Assembly (NCBI GenBank): GCA_022340285.1
Contig: JAJDOG010000084.1
Span: 62,001 to 126,000, forward strand
Source: Betaproteobacteria bacterium
Lineage (GTDB): Bacteria > Pseudomonadota > Gammaproteobacteria > Burkholderiales > SG8-39
Length of the DNA stretch: 64,000 nucleotides
Direction of reading: 5' to 3'
Position 1 is the stretch's first letter, and every line of letters starts with the position of its first letter. The translations under genes were made by a program, and so were the position numbers. The notes below the pieces were generated by a model, which saw only the letters and a list, made by a program, of their open reading frames with translations, did not search any database and was not told where the DNA came from. Positions 52,673 through 60,489 of the stretch are shown one piece after another.

Positions 52673-53542
52673 ATGGCGGAAGGCGAGCGTAAGAAGCGGA
52701 CGATCACCGAGATCCGCGACTCGAAGCGGACCGGGGAGAAGATGGTGTACACGTCGGTGCTCGACTACACCTCTGCAAAGTGGGCGGAGGCGGCCGGCGT
52801 CGATGTATGCGTGGTCGGCGACAGCCTGGCAATGACCTGCCACGGCCATCCGAACACCATCCCCGCCACCATGGACATGATGGTCCTGCACTCGCAGGCG
52901 GTGCGCCGCGGTGCACCGAACACTTTCGTGCTCGGGTGCATGCCGTACCAAAGCTACAACACCGTCGACCGCGCCCTCGGCAACGCCGCGCGCTTCATGC
53001 AGGAGGCGCTGTGCGACGCGGTCAAGCCGCAGGGCGGCAAGAGCCAGGCGCACATCCTGAAGGCGCTGGTTGACGCCGGCATCCCGACGGCGTCCCACAT
53101 CGGCCTCACGCCTCACACGATCGCGATGTTCGGCGGATTCAGGATCCAGGGGCGCACCGCCGAGGCTTCGATGAAGATCCTGGAGGACGCGCTTGCGATC
53201 CAGGACGCCGGCTGCTTCATGCTCGAGTTCGAGGCGGTGCCGGCGAAGATCGCCCGGGTGATCAGCGAACAGCTGGAGATCCCGACGATCGGCATCGGGG
53301 CCGGGGTCGGAACGGACGGTCAGATCCTGCTCTCCTACGACCTGCTCGGTGTCTTCACCGACTTCAAGCCGAAGTTCACCAAGCGTTACGCGAACCTGAC
53401 CGAGGTCGCGGTGACCGGCCTGAAAGCGTATGTCAAGGAGGTCAAGGACGGCGCTTTCCCCGACGACGACCATAGTTACGGCGTGGACGAGAAGGAGTAC
53501 GAAAAATTCCTCGGTATGGTGCAAAAACGCCGGCACGTCTGA
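52673..53542 (+). CDS. PanB-like aldolase with altered metal ligands
   Basis: 289 aa, ATG after CAGGGGGAA. TIM-barrel of the ketopantoate hydroxymethyltransferase family: VVGDSLAMTCHGH, VRRGAPN, HIGLTPHTI, GGFRIQGRT, TIGIGAGVGTDGQIL. Compared with my recall of E. coli PanB, D50 is kept, but the other two metal ligands (D84, E114) correspond to C89 and Q120; the catalytic acid is present as E187. It may not make ketopantoate. PanB uses methylene-tetrahydrofolate, so a role in moving a C1 unit to or from a 2-oxoacid would fit this one-carbon island. The GntR gene follows after 41 bases. Confidence 0.8.
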   Translation: MAEGERKKRTITEIRDSKRTGEKMVYTSVLDYTSAKWAEAAGVDVCVVGDSLAMTCHGHPNTIPATMDMMVLHSQAVRRGAPNTFVLGCMPYQSYNTVDRALGNAARFMQEALCDAVKPQGGKSQAHILKALVDAGIPTASHIGLTPHTIAMFGGFRIQGRTAEASMKILEDALAIQDAGCFMLEFEAVPAKIARVISEQLEIPTIGIGAGVGTDGQILLSYDLLGVFTDFKPKFTKRYANLTEVAVTGLKAYVKEVKDGAFPDDDHSYGVDEKEYEKFLGMVQKRRHV

Positions 53543-53583
53543 TCCCGCGCGCGCGGCGGCCGCGGCGCGCGGACGCGCCGGAG

Positions 53584-54228
53584 GTGGTGGAGACGCTCAC
53601 CGACAAGGCGTACACCTATCTCGAGGAGCTGATCGTCACGCTCAAGCTCCTGCCCGGGTCGGCGGTGTCCGAGGCGATGCTCTCCAGGCGGCTCGGAATC
53701 GGGCGCACGCCGATCCGCGAGGCGCTGCAGCGGCTTGCGCGCGAGCGGCTGGTGACGATCCTGCCGCGCCGCGGGGTGATCGTCTCCGACATCAACGTGA
53801 AGAGCCAGCTGCGTCTGCTCGAGGTCCGCCGCGAAGTGGAGCGGCTGGTGGCGCGCAGCGCTGCGCGCCGCGCGGCGCCGCCGGAGCGCGCGCAGTTCAC
53901 CGAGCTGGCGGGTCAGTTCGAGAAGAGCGCGCGACAGAACGACGACACGACCTTCATGCGCGTGGACCGGGCCTTCAACGAGCTCTGCGTCGCGGCCGCG
54001 CGCAACGAATTCGCGGCGGGCGCGATGGGACTGATGCAGTCGCTGTCGCGGCGATTCTGGTACCTGCACTACCAGGAGGCGGCGGACCTGCCCGAGACCG
54101 CCAAACTGCATGCCGATATCGCCCGCGCCATCGCCAAAGGCGACGAGCCCGGCGCCGCGGCGGCGACCGACCGGCTGCTCGACAAGATCGAGTCCTTTAC
54201 CCGAGCCACCGTCAGCACCGACTCCTGA
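53584..54228 (+). CDS. GntR-family regulator, FadR/FCD type
   Basis: 214 aa from GTG 53584; the start is uncertain because GGAGG lies only a few bases before it. N-terminal winged helix (AMLSRRLGIGRTPIREALQRLARERLV), C-terminal FCD all-helical effector domain (~85-205). The usual metal-binding D-xxx-FH is DRAFN here (His to Asn), while the later His in LHADIARAI remains, so metal binding may be weak or ligand-specific. It probably binds the four YATAY-N5-RYATR operators of the island and responds to the island's substrate. Confidence 0.87.
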   Translation: MVETLTDKAYTYLEELIVTLKLLPGSAVSEAMLSRRLGIGRTPIREALQRLARERLVTILPRRGVIVSDINVKSQLRLLEVRREVERLVARSAARRAAPPERAQFTELAGQFEKSARQNDDTTFMRVDRAFNELCVAAARNEFAAGAMGLMQSLSRRFWYLHYQEAADLPETAKLHADIARAIAKGDEPGAAAATDRLLDKIESFTRATVSTDS

Positions 54229-54307
54229 CCCCGGTCGGACGCGCGCAGCGGGCGTGCGGACGTGATCCGCGTCAAGGATCGGTGCGCCGCCGTGGACAGC
54301 GCGGCAG

Positions 54308-54324
54308 ACATACGCCTAGTATGT
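54308..54324 (+). promoter_or_regulatory. Island operator 2 (CmuA-like gene)
   Basis: ACATAC-GCCTA-GTATGT, the most perfect copy: 6-base inverted arms around a 5-base centre. It overlaps a -10-like TAGTAT (54317-54322). A weak DNR-like GTGAT-CCGC-GTCAA lies at 54262-54275, about 60 bases before the predicted start of transcription. Confidence 0.65.
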
Positions 54325-54398
54325 TAGGCCTCTGACATCGATTCTGGCATCGGAAACTGCACGGCCGGTTGCACGGCGGTAGGTCCGGAGGAGGCGAC

Positions 54399-56330
54399 GT
54401 GTACACGCATAGAGCGCGCATCGCGGCGGCACTGCGCGGCGAGACCGTGGATCGGCTACCCTACGTGCCGCGGCTGGACTTGTGGTATCTGGCGAACTCG
54501 ACGTCCGACACGCTGCCTCCGCAGCACGCCCACCGTACAATGAACGAGATTGCGCGCGCCGAAGGGTGGGCCGTGCACCATCGATTCGCCGACGACCAGC
54601 TCGATCCGGCCTTCCAGCCGCTCTACCTGCACCGCGGCATCAATGTCTTCTACAGCCGCGACACGGTGTTCGATGTCGTGCTGCCGAAGGACGTCGAGGT
54701 CAAGGTGCACCGCGCCGGCGCCCGCACGCGGGTCGAATACCACACCCCGCTGGGGGTGGTGAGCACGACCATCCATTACGACGTCGAGTCGCAGCGGAAC
54801 GGAATCACCATCTCGGCGCTCGTCGAGCACCTCATCAAGACGCCGGCGGACTATGCGCCGGCCGGCTACCTCTTCGAGCACATGGACGTGGTGCCGAACT
54901 ACGCGCGGTTCCGGCGCTGGTCCGCGGACGAGATGCGCGAGGACGGCGTGCCGATCGCCATCGGTTCGCTCGATGCCTCGCCGTTCCACCTGATCCAGCG
55001 CGACCTGAGCGACCAGACCCAGTTCTTCATCCACTACAAGGACCACTACGCCGAGATGCGCAGCCTCGCCGACCGGATCGCGCCGCTCATGGACAAGATG
55101 ATCGCCATCCTCGCCGAGTCACCGGCCGAGGTGGTGTGGTGGGGTGCGAACTTCGACGACATGCTCACCTTCCCGCCGTACTTCGAGAAGGAAATCCAGC
55201 CCTGGATTCGCAAGGTCGCCACCGCCCTGGAGGCCGCGGGGAAAATCGTCCTGTGCCACACCGACGGCGAGAATCGGGGGCTCATGGATCTCATTCGCGA
55301 CTCCGGCATGCACATCGCGGAATCGATCTGCCCGGCGCCGATGACGAAGGTCACATTCGCCGAGTACTACCGGCACTGGAGCCCGCGCCTCACGCTCTTC
55401 GGCGGGATCCCTTCGACCGTCGTGCTGCAGGAGACGAGCGATGCCGACTTCGAGGCGTACCTGGACGGGTTCTTCCGCGCCGTCGCGCCGGGCAACCGTC
55501 TCGTCGTGGGCGTCGCGGATGAGGTGCCGCCGAAGGCGATCTTCGCGCGCCTGCAGCGGATCGGCGAGCGCATCGAGCGCGAAGGCGTGCTGCCCCTCAA
55601 GGCAGGAGCGACCCGAACGATCGAGAGGGCACCCCAGGCGGCACGGCCAACTGCGGCGCCGGCACTCGATCCGACCGAGGAGACCTACGCGCAAGTGCGG
55701 CAGGACGTCTTCAAGGGCAAGCACATCGATATCAAAGCCCATGTCCAGGCGCTCCTGGATCGGGGCGTGAGCGCAAGCGACATTCTCGAGCACGGGCTCA
55801 TCGCGGCGATCACCGTGGTCGGCAACCGCATGGCGGCCGGCGAGGCGTTCATTCCCGAGGTGCTGCTCGCCGCGCGGGCGATGACGGTGGCAGTTGGCGT
55901 GCTCGAGCCGCATCTTGCCGCGAGCGGCAAGCAGCAGCGCGGCAAGGTGCTCATCGGAACCGTGCAGGGGGACATGCACGACATCGGGAAGAACCTGGTG
56001 GTCACGATGCTGCGCGGGGTCGGGTTCGAGGTGCGCGACCTCGGCGTGAGCGTTGGGCGCGACCGATTCTGCGCGGAGGTCGAGACATTCCGGCCCGACA
56101 TCGTCGGCCTGTCGGCGTTGCTCACGACGACGATGGTCGAGATGGGCGAGGTGATCAAGGCGCTCGCCGGCCGGGCGCTACGCGACCGTTGCCGGGTCAT
56201 CGTCGGCGGCGCGCCAGTCAGCGAGGAATTCGCCAGGAAGATCGGTGCCGACGGCTATGCCGCGAACGCGGTGGATGCCGTTCGCCTTACCGCGCAACTT
56301 GTCGCGGAGCGGGCCGGCGCGCGGGGCTGA
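54399..56330 (+). CDS. CmuA-like methyltransferase-corrinoid fusion protein
   Basis: 643 aa from GTG 54399, preceded by GGAGGAG. Order: UroD-fold methyltransferase (~1-405), Ala/Pro linker (~405-430), helical cap and cobalamin-binding Rossmann domain (~430-640) with D525-M-H527-DIG, where H527 is the lower cobalt ligand. This order matches CmuA of chloromethane utilisers. The zinc motif HxCG of MtaA/MtbA relatives is H287-T-D289-G here. It likely takes a methyl group from the substrate onto its own corrinoid. A chloromethane role is possible, but the rest of the cmu gene set is absent. Confidence 0.85.
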   Translation: MYTHRARIAAALRGETVDRLPYVPRLDLWYLANSTSDTLPPQHAHRTMNEIARAEGWAVHHRFADDQLDPAFQPLYLHRGINVFYSRDTVFDVVLPKDVEVKVHRAGARTRVEYHTPLGVVSTTIHYDVESQRNGITISALVEHLIKTPADYAPAGYLFEHMDVVPNYARFRRWSADEMREDGVPIAIGSLDASPFHLIQRDLSDQTQFFIHYKDHYAEMRSLADRIAPLMDKMIAILAESPAEVVWWGANFDDMLTFPPYFEKEIQPWIRKVATALEAAGKIVLCHTDGENRGLMDLIRDSGMHIAESICPAPMTKVTFAEYYRHWSPRLTLFGGIPSTVVLQETSDADFEAYLDGFFRAVAPGNRLVVGVADEVPPKAIFARLQRIGERIEREGVLPLKAGATRTIERAPQAARPTAAPALDPTEETYAQVRQDVFKGKHIDIKAHVQALLDRGVSASDILEHGLIAAITVVGNRMAAGEAFIPEVLLAARAMTVAVGVLEPHLAASGKQQRGKVLIGTVQGDMHDIGKNLVVTMLRGVGFEVRDLGVSVGRDRFCAEVETFRPDIVGLSALLTTTMVEMGEVIKALAGRALRDRCRVIVGGAPVSEEFARKIGADGYAANAVDAVRLTAQLVAERAGARG

Positions 56331-56449
56331 GTCGGCGCGCCAAGGATGGCATTCACGCGGAATGCGGGACTCTGCGGCGCTGCAGCACGTGCCCATACGG
56401 TCCGGCTTGAAATTCAGCCCCGGCAGGCGGACAATCAACGACAAACAAA

Positions 56450-56464
56450 TATACACCTGATATA
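56450..56464 (+). promoter_or_regulatory. Island operator 3 (hydroxylase-TRAP unit)
   Basis: TATAC-ACCTG-ATATA, third copy of the YATAY-N5-RYATR motif, in an AT-rich pocket that also provides possible -10 sequences, 75 bases before the hydroxylase gene. Confidence 0.55.
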
Positions 56465-56538
56465 TCACATGGCCGGAACCGTCCCGTGCGTCGCAAAGCG
56501 CGGTGGCCCGGGTAGCCGGCAATGCAAGGAGACGAGAC

Positions 56539-57363
56539 ATGGGGCAGCTAGGGGACACCTTGGTCGAGCGACACACGATGGGCGAGCGCCAGCGCAAGTT
56601 CCGCGGCGAGTACATGGCGCAGGTTCACCCGCTCTACAACGGCCCGGTGCACATCGGCTTGATCTACGTCGTCGGCATCGCGGTGATCGCCTGGTGCGTG
56701 AGCCGGATGCAGAACGCCACCTGGGAATGGCTGCTGGTTGTCCCTGTCTTTGTGTTCTCGAACCTCTTCGAGTGGTGGATCCACAAGTACGTGATGCACC
56801 GCCTGGTCGACGTCTGGGCGCTGCGGGCGATCTACGACCGGCACACCCGGCAGCATCACCAGTACTTCACCGACAACGAGATGACCGTGGACACCACGCG
56901 CGAGTGGCGGATCATCTTTTTCCCGTGGCGCGCGCTGTTCACCTTCATGGCGCTCGGCACGCCGTTCGCCATTGTGCTCGGCTGGCTGGTGAACCCCAAC
57001 GCCGGGTACATCCTGATGGTCACGATCGTCGGCCAGTACCTGATCTACGAGACCTTCCATTACTGCTGCCACGTCCACGACAACTGGTTCGTGCGCTTCG
57101 CGCCGTTCATCAACACGATCCGGCGCCATCACAACGTCCATCACAACCAGGGAATCATGATGGACATCAACATGAATCTGACCTTCCCGATCGCCGACTG
57201 GATCATGGGGACCAGCGACCTGAATCGCGGCCTGATCGGGCATCTGTTCAACGGGTACAGCATGCGGCATCTGAAGCCGGAGCTACGCGCGAAAATGGAG
57301 AGGTACATCAACGACGAGCGCGCCGCCGCCGCGCAGGATGCAGGCGTCGCGCGAGCCGCGTAA
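56539..57363 (+). CDS. Fatty-acid-hydroxylase / sterol-desaturase family di-iron membrane protein
   Basis: 274 aa from ATG 56539 with AAGGAG upstream. Four membrane helices and the family's His boxes: HKYVMH, HTRQHH, a third cluster HYCCHVHDN and HHNVHH. These ligate a non-heme di-iron centre that hydroxylates lipids or other hydrophobic substrates with O2. Known members act on sterols, carotenoids, sphingolipids or alkylglycerols. Its role in a methyl-transfer island is unclear; it might oxygenate the transported substrate or modify the membrane. Shares the upstream operator with the TRAP genes. Confidence 0.85.
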   Translation: MGQLGDTLVERHTMGERQRKFRGEYMAQVHPLYNGPVHIGLIYVVGIAVIAWCVSRMQNATWEWLLVVPVFVFSNLFEWWIHKYVMHRLVDVWALRAIYDRHTRQHHQYFTDNEMTVDTTREWRIIFFPWRALFTFMALGTPFAIVLGWLVNPNAGYILMVTIVGQYLIYETFHYCCHVHDNWFVRFAPFINTIRRHHNVHHNQGIMMDINMNLTFPIADWIMGTSDLNRGLIGHLFNGYSMRHLKPELRAKMERYINDERAAAAQDAGVARAA

Positions 57364-57399
57364 TCACGTACGAGTCAACCACCGAAGGAGGAGGGAGCC

Positions 57400-58506
57400 A
57401 TGAAGAAGCGCGAGTTTCTAAAGGCGGGAGCGGTAACGGCGGCAGCGGCCGCGGCGGCTGCGGCGGCATTGCCGGCGCGGGCCCAGAGCGCACCGAGTTA
57501 CAGCTGGAAGATGGCCACGTCGTGGTCGGGCGGACCCCTGATGGAGATCGGCGCGAAAGCGTTCGCGGAGAAGCTGGAATTCCTGTCCGGCGGCCGGATG
57601 AAGATCCAGGTCTTCCCGGGCGGAGCGCTAGGCAACGCGCTCAAGGTATCCGAAACCGTGAAAAACGGCGTGGCGGAGATGGGCCACACCTGGATGGGGT
57701 ATGACTGGGGCGCGGATCCGACCACCGTCGTGTTTGGCGGTTATGCCGGGAGTTTCGACACCGAGAAGATGCTGCATTGGATCTACGAGGACGGTGGCGC
57801 GGAGATGCAACGCCAGTTCCGCGACGAGAAGTTCGGCGTGATCTCGATGCCGCTCTTCATCCGCACTGCCGAGGTGTTCCTGCACTCGCGCAAGGCCATT
57901 CGCAACCTTGACGATCTCAAGGGCCTCAAGATGCGCACCGCGGGGGCCTGGATCGAGATGTCGAAGGAGCTCGGCGCCTCGCCCGTGACCACGCCGGGCG
58001 GCGAGATCTACCCGGCCCTCGAGCGCGGTGTGATCGACGCCACCGAGTGGGGGACGCTATGGGAAAACATCACCCCGGGCTTCTACAAGGTGGCGAAGTA
58101 CCTGATCCTTCCGGGCATCCACCAGCCGACGGCGCCGTTCGAGCTGGTGATCAACAAGGACGTATGGACGAAGCTCTCGCCCGCCGACCGCCGGCTGATC
58201 GAGATGACGGCGAAGCTCACCACTTTCGAGACCTGGACGCGGATCGGCGAAGAGGACGCCAAGGCGCTCGAGTTCTACCGGAAGGCGGGCAACGAGATCA
58301 TCGAACTCTCGCCAGAAATCCAGTATGCGGCGCGGCGGGTCGCATTCAAGTGGGCCGCCAAAACGCGGGTCGGCAACCCCTGGTTCGAGAAAGCGTTCAA
58401 GAGCCAGGTCGAGTTCGAGGAGCTCTGGACCGATGCGTCGAGCTACCGCAACGTGAAGACGCAGCCGATCGCAAAGGTCCTCAAGGAGCTGAACATCAAG
58501 GCCTGA
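57400..58506 (+). CDS. dctP: TRAP transporter substrate-binding protein (DctP family)
   Basis: 368 aa, ATG after AAGGAGGAGG. N-terminus KKREFLKAG plus an Ala-rich hydrophobic stretch, cleaved near ARA (~residue 28); a Tat-like KR is present rather than RR. Periplasmic binding fold with the ligand Arg in LKMRTAGAW and the GVIDATEWG motif of the TakP-like subgroup (binding 2-oxo acids or other carboxylates, often with Na+). So the imported compound is probably a carboxylate. Upstream of dctQM, separated by a terminator. Confidence 0.9.
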   Translation: MKKREFLKAGAVTAAAAAAAAAALPARAQSAPSYSWKMATSWSGGPLMEIGAKAFAEKLEFLSGGRMKIQVFPGGALGNALKVSETVKNGVAEMGHTWMGYDWGADPTTVVFGGYAGSFDTEKMLHWIYEDGGAEMQRQFRDEKFGVISMPLFIRTAEVFLHSRKAIRNLDDLKGLKMRTAGAWIEMSKELGASPVTTPGGEIYPALERGVIDATEWGTLWENITPGFYKVAKYLILPGIHQPTAPFELVINKDVWTKLSPADRRLIEMTAKLTTFETWTRIGEEDAKALEFYRKAGNEIIELSPEIQYAARRVAFKWAAKTRVGNPWFEKAFKSQVEFEELWTDASSYRNVKTQPIAKVLKELNIKA

Positions 58507-58521
58507 GCTGACGCTCCGGGT

Positions 58522-58571
58522 GCCGGAATCCGGGCGGGAGGGGAGTAGCGTCCCGCCGATTCCGGCTTTTT
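58522..58571 (+). terminator. Rho-independent terminator between dctP and dctQ
   Basis: A 16-base interrupted stem (GCCGGAATC + GGCGGGA pairing with TCCCGCC + GATTCCGGC, two unpaired bases in between) followed by TTTTTG. It lies inside the TRAP operon, so some transcripts should stop after dctP and give more binding protein than membrane subunits. Confidence 0.75.
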
Positions 58572-58620
58572 GTTGCTCGGATTCCGATCCAGAGCTCGTT
58601 GCCCGCGAGCCGGGGCGCTG

Positions 58621-59139
58621 ATGCGCGCACTGGTCAAGTTCCTCGACCTAATCACCGGAACCACCGGCGCTTTCGTCGCGTGGCTGGTGATCCCGCTCAT
58701 CGGCGCGTCCTGCTACGAGGTGTTCTCGCGTTACGTGCTCGACGCGCCCACCTTGTGGGCTTTCGAGGTCGGGTACATGTTCATGGGCACCCATTTTCTG
58801 ATCGGTTTGGCCTACACGCTGCGCGAAGGCGCGCACGTGCGCGTCGATATCTTCTACGCACGCATGTCGCGCAAGAAACAGGTCCTGATCGACGCGTTCA
58901 CGTACCTGGCGCTGGTGCTGCCGTTCTCGGTGTGGCTGACGGCGGGTCTCTGGCAGAAAGTGCTGCTCGCCTATGCGAGCCACGAGCGCTCCGGCATGTC
59001 GGCGTTCAACCCGGTGATCTGGCCATTCCGCGCCGTGCTCTGCACCGCCTTCGCGCTGCTCGCGCTGCAGGCGCTGGCGCAGCTCATTCGGTGCTACCTG
59101 ATCCTCGCGGAGCGGGCACCCGCGGATGGGAAGAGATGA
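58621..59139 (+). CDS. dctQ: TRAP transporter small membrane subunit (DctQ)
   Basis: 172 aa from ATG 58621. Four helices; DctQ features are SCYEVFSRYVLDAPTLWAFEVGYMFM in helix 2 and LREGAHVRVDIFYARMSRK. Complexes with DctM in the inner membrane. The stop overlaps dctM by 4 bases (ATGA). Confidence 0.9.
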   Translation: MRALVKFLDLITGTTGAFVAWLVIPLIGASCYEVFSRYVLDAPTLWAFEVGYMFMGTHFLIGLAYTLREGAHVRVDIFYARMSRKKQVLIDAFTYLALVLPFSVWLTAGLWQKVLLAYASHERSGMSAFNPVIWPFRAVLCTAFALLALQALAQLIRCYLILAERAPADGKR

Positions 59140-60458
59140 GCGAGTACTTGCCGCTCTTCATGCTGCTCACGATGTTCGTGCTCATCTTCCTGGGCGTGCA
59201 GGTCGCATTCGCCCTGAGCGGCACCGCGCTGATCTTCGGCTACCTCGTCTTCCAGGGCGCGGTGATCTTCCAGTTCATGGAAAAGATCGAGGACATCGCG
59301 TCCAATTTCGTGCTCGCGGCGGTGCCGCTCTTCGTCTTCATGGGCACGATGCTCGAACGCTCCGGGATCGCCGAGGCGCTCTTCGAGGCAGTGCATCTCT
59401 GGACCCGGCGCCTGCCCGGCGGCCTGGCGCTCGGCACGGTGATTATGTGCGTCATCTTCGCTGCGTCCACCGGCGTGATCGGCGCGACCGAAACCGTGGT
59501 CGGGCTGCTGGCGATTCCCGTGATGCTCAAGTACGCGTATAGCAAACCGCTCATCTGCGGCACGATCTGCGCCGGGGGGTCACTCGGCACAATCATCCCG
59601 CCGTCGGTCGTAGTGGTCGTGCTGGGACCGGTCGCCGACGTCTCGGTGGGTGATCTGCTGGTCGGCATGATCTTCCCGGGATTGATCATGGCGGGGTTGT
59701 ACGTGCTCTATATATTCCTGGTCTGCGTGATCCGGCCTTCGTTCGGGCGGCGGATTCCACCGAGCGCCGACGAACCGTCGCTCGTCCGGCGGCTCCAGAT
59801 CACGCTGCACGCATTGGTACCCCCCCTCTGCATGATCTTTGCGGTACTCGGGTCGATCATGTTCGGTTGGGCGGCGCCCACCGAAGCGGCGGCGCTCGGC
59901 GCACTGGGTGCGATCCTGCTCACCTTGTTCTACCGGAAGTTCAGCCTGGCGATGCTGGCGGACTCGGTGTTGAAGACGCTGCGCATCACCTCGATGATCA
60001 TGGGCATCTTGCTCGGCGGAACGATCTTCACCGGAGTCTTCTTCGCCGGCGGCGGCATCACGCTCACCAATAATTTCGTCACGTATCTCGACCTACACGC
60101 CTGGGGGCTCCTGTTCCTGCTGCTCGGACTTGCCTTCCTGGCGGGCTTCGTGCTCGACTGGATCTCGATCCTACTGATTTTCATCCCGATCTTCATGCCG
60201 CTGGTGAAGGGCGCGGGGTTCAACCCGGTCTGGTTCTGCATCCTGTTCCTGATCATCATCCAGACGAGCTACCTGACGCCGCCGCTCGCACCCGCGATAT
60301 TCTATCTGCGGGGCATCGCGCCGCCGTCGATCACGCTGATGGACATGTACAAGGGCGTCGTTCCCTTCATCGTCCTGCAGCTGATCACCCTGACGGTCAT
60401 CATGTTGTTCCCGCAAACGGTCCTGTGGCTGCCGACGAAGCTCCTGGGCTTCAACTGA
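59136..60458 (+). CDS. dctM: TRAP transporter large membrane subunit (DctM)
   Basis: 440 aa, about twelve membrane helices. DctM motifs include PLFVFMGTMLERSGIAEALFEA and CAGGSLGTIIPPSVVVVVLG, and the C-terminal half has GLAFLAGFVLDWISILLIFIPIFMP and SYLTPPLAPAIFYL. It is the ion-coupled translocation subunit working with DctP and DctQ. Confidence 0.94.
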   Translation: MSEYLPLFMLLTMFVLIFLGVQVAFALSGTALIFGYLVFQGAVIFQFMEKIEDIASNFVLAAVPLFVFMGTMLERSGIAEALFEAVHLWTRRLPGGLALGTVIMCVIFAASTGVIGATETVVGLLAIPVMLKYAYSKPLICGTICAGGSLGTIIPPSVVVVVLGPVADVSVGDLLVGMIFPGLIMAGLYVLYIFLVCVIRPSFGRRIPPSADEPSLVRRLQITLHALVPPLCMIFAVLGSIMFGWAAPTEAAALGALGAILLTLFYRKFSLAMLADSVLKTLRITSMIMGILLGGTIFTGVFFAGGGITLTNNFVTYLDLHAWGLLFLLLGLAFLAGFVLDWISILLIFIPIFMPLVKGAGFNPVWFCILFLIIIQTSYLTPPLAPAIFYLRGIAPPSITLMDMYKGVVPFIVLQLITLTVIMLFPQTVLWLPTKLLGFN

Positions 60459-60489
60459 GCCGCGGGATGTGGCACGCATGGAGGCAGAC

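Noticed and set aside
52673-53542. Straight call as pantothenate gene panB
   Set aside because: Two metal ligands differ, panC is not adjacent and the gene belongs to a one-carbon regulon, so only 'PanB-like' is claimed.
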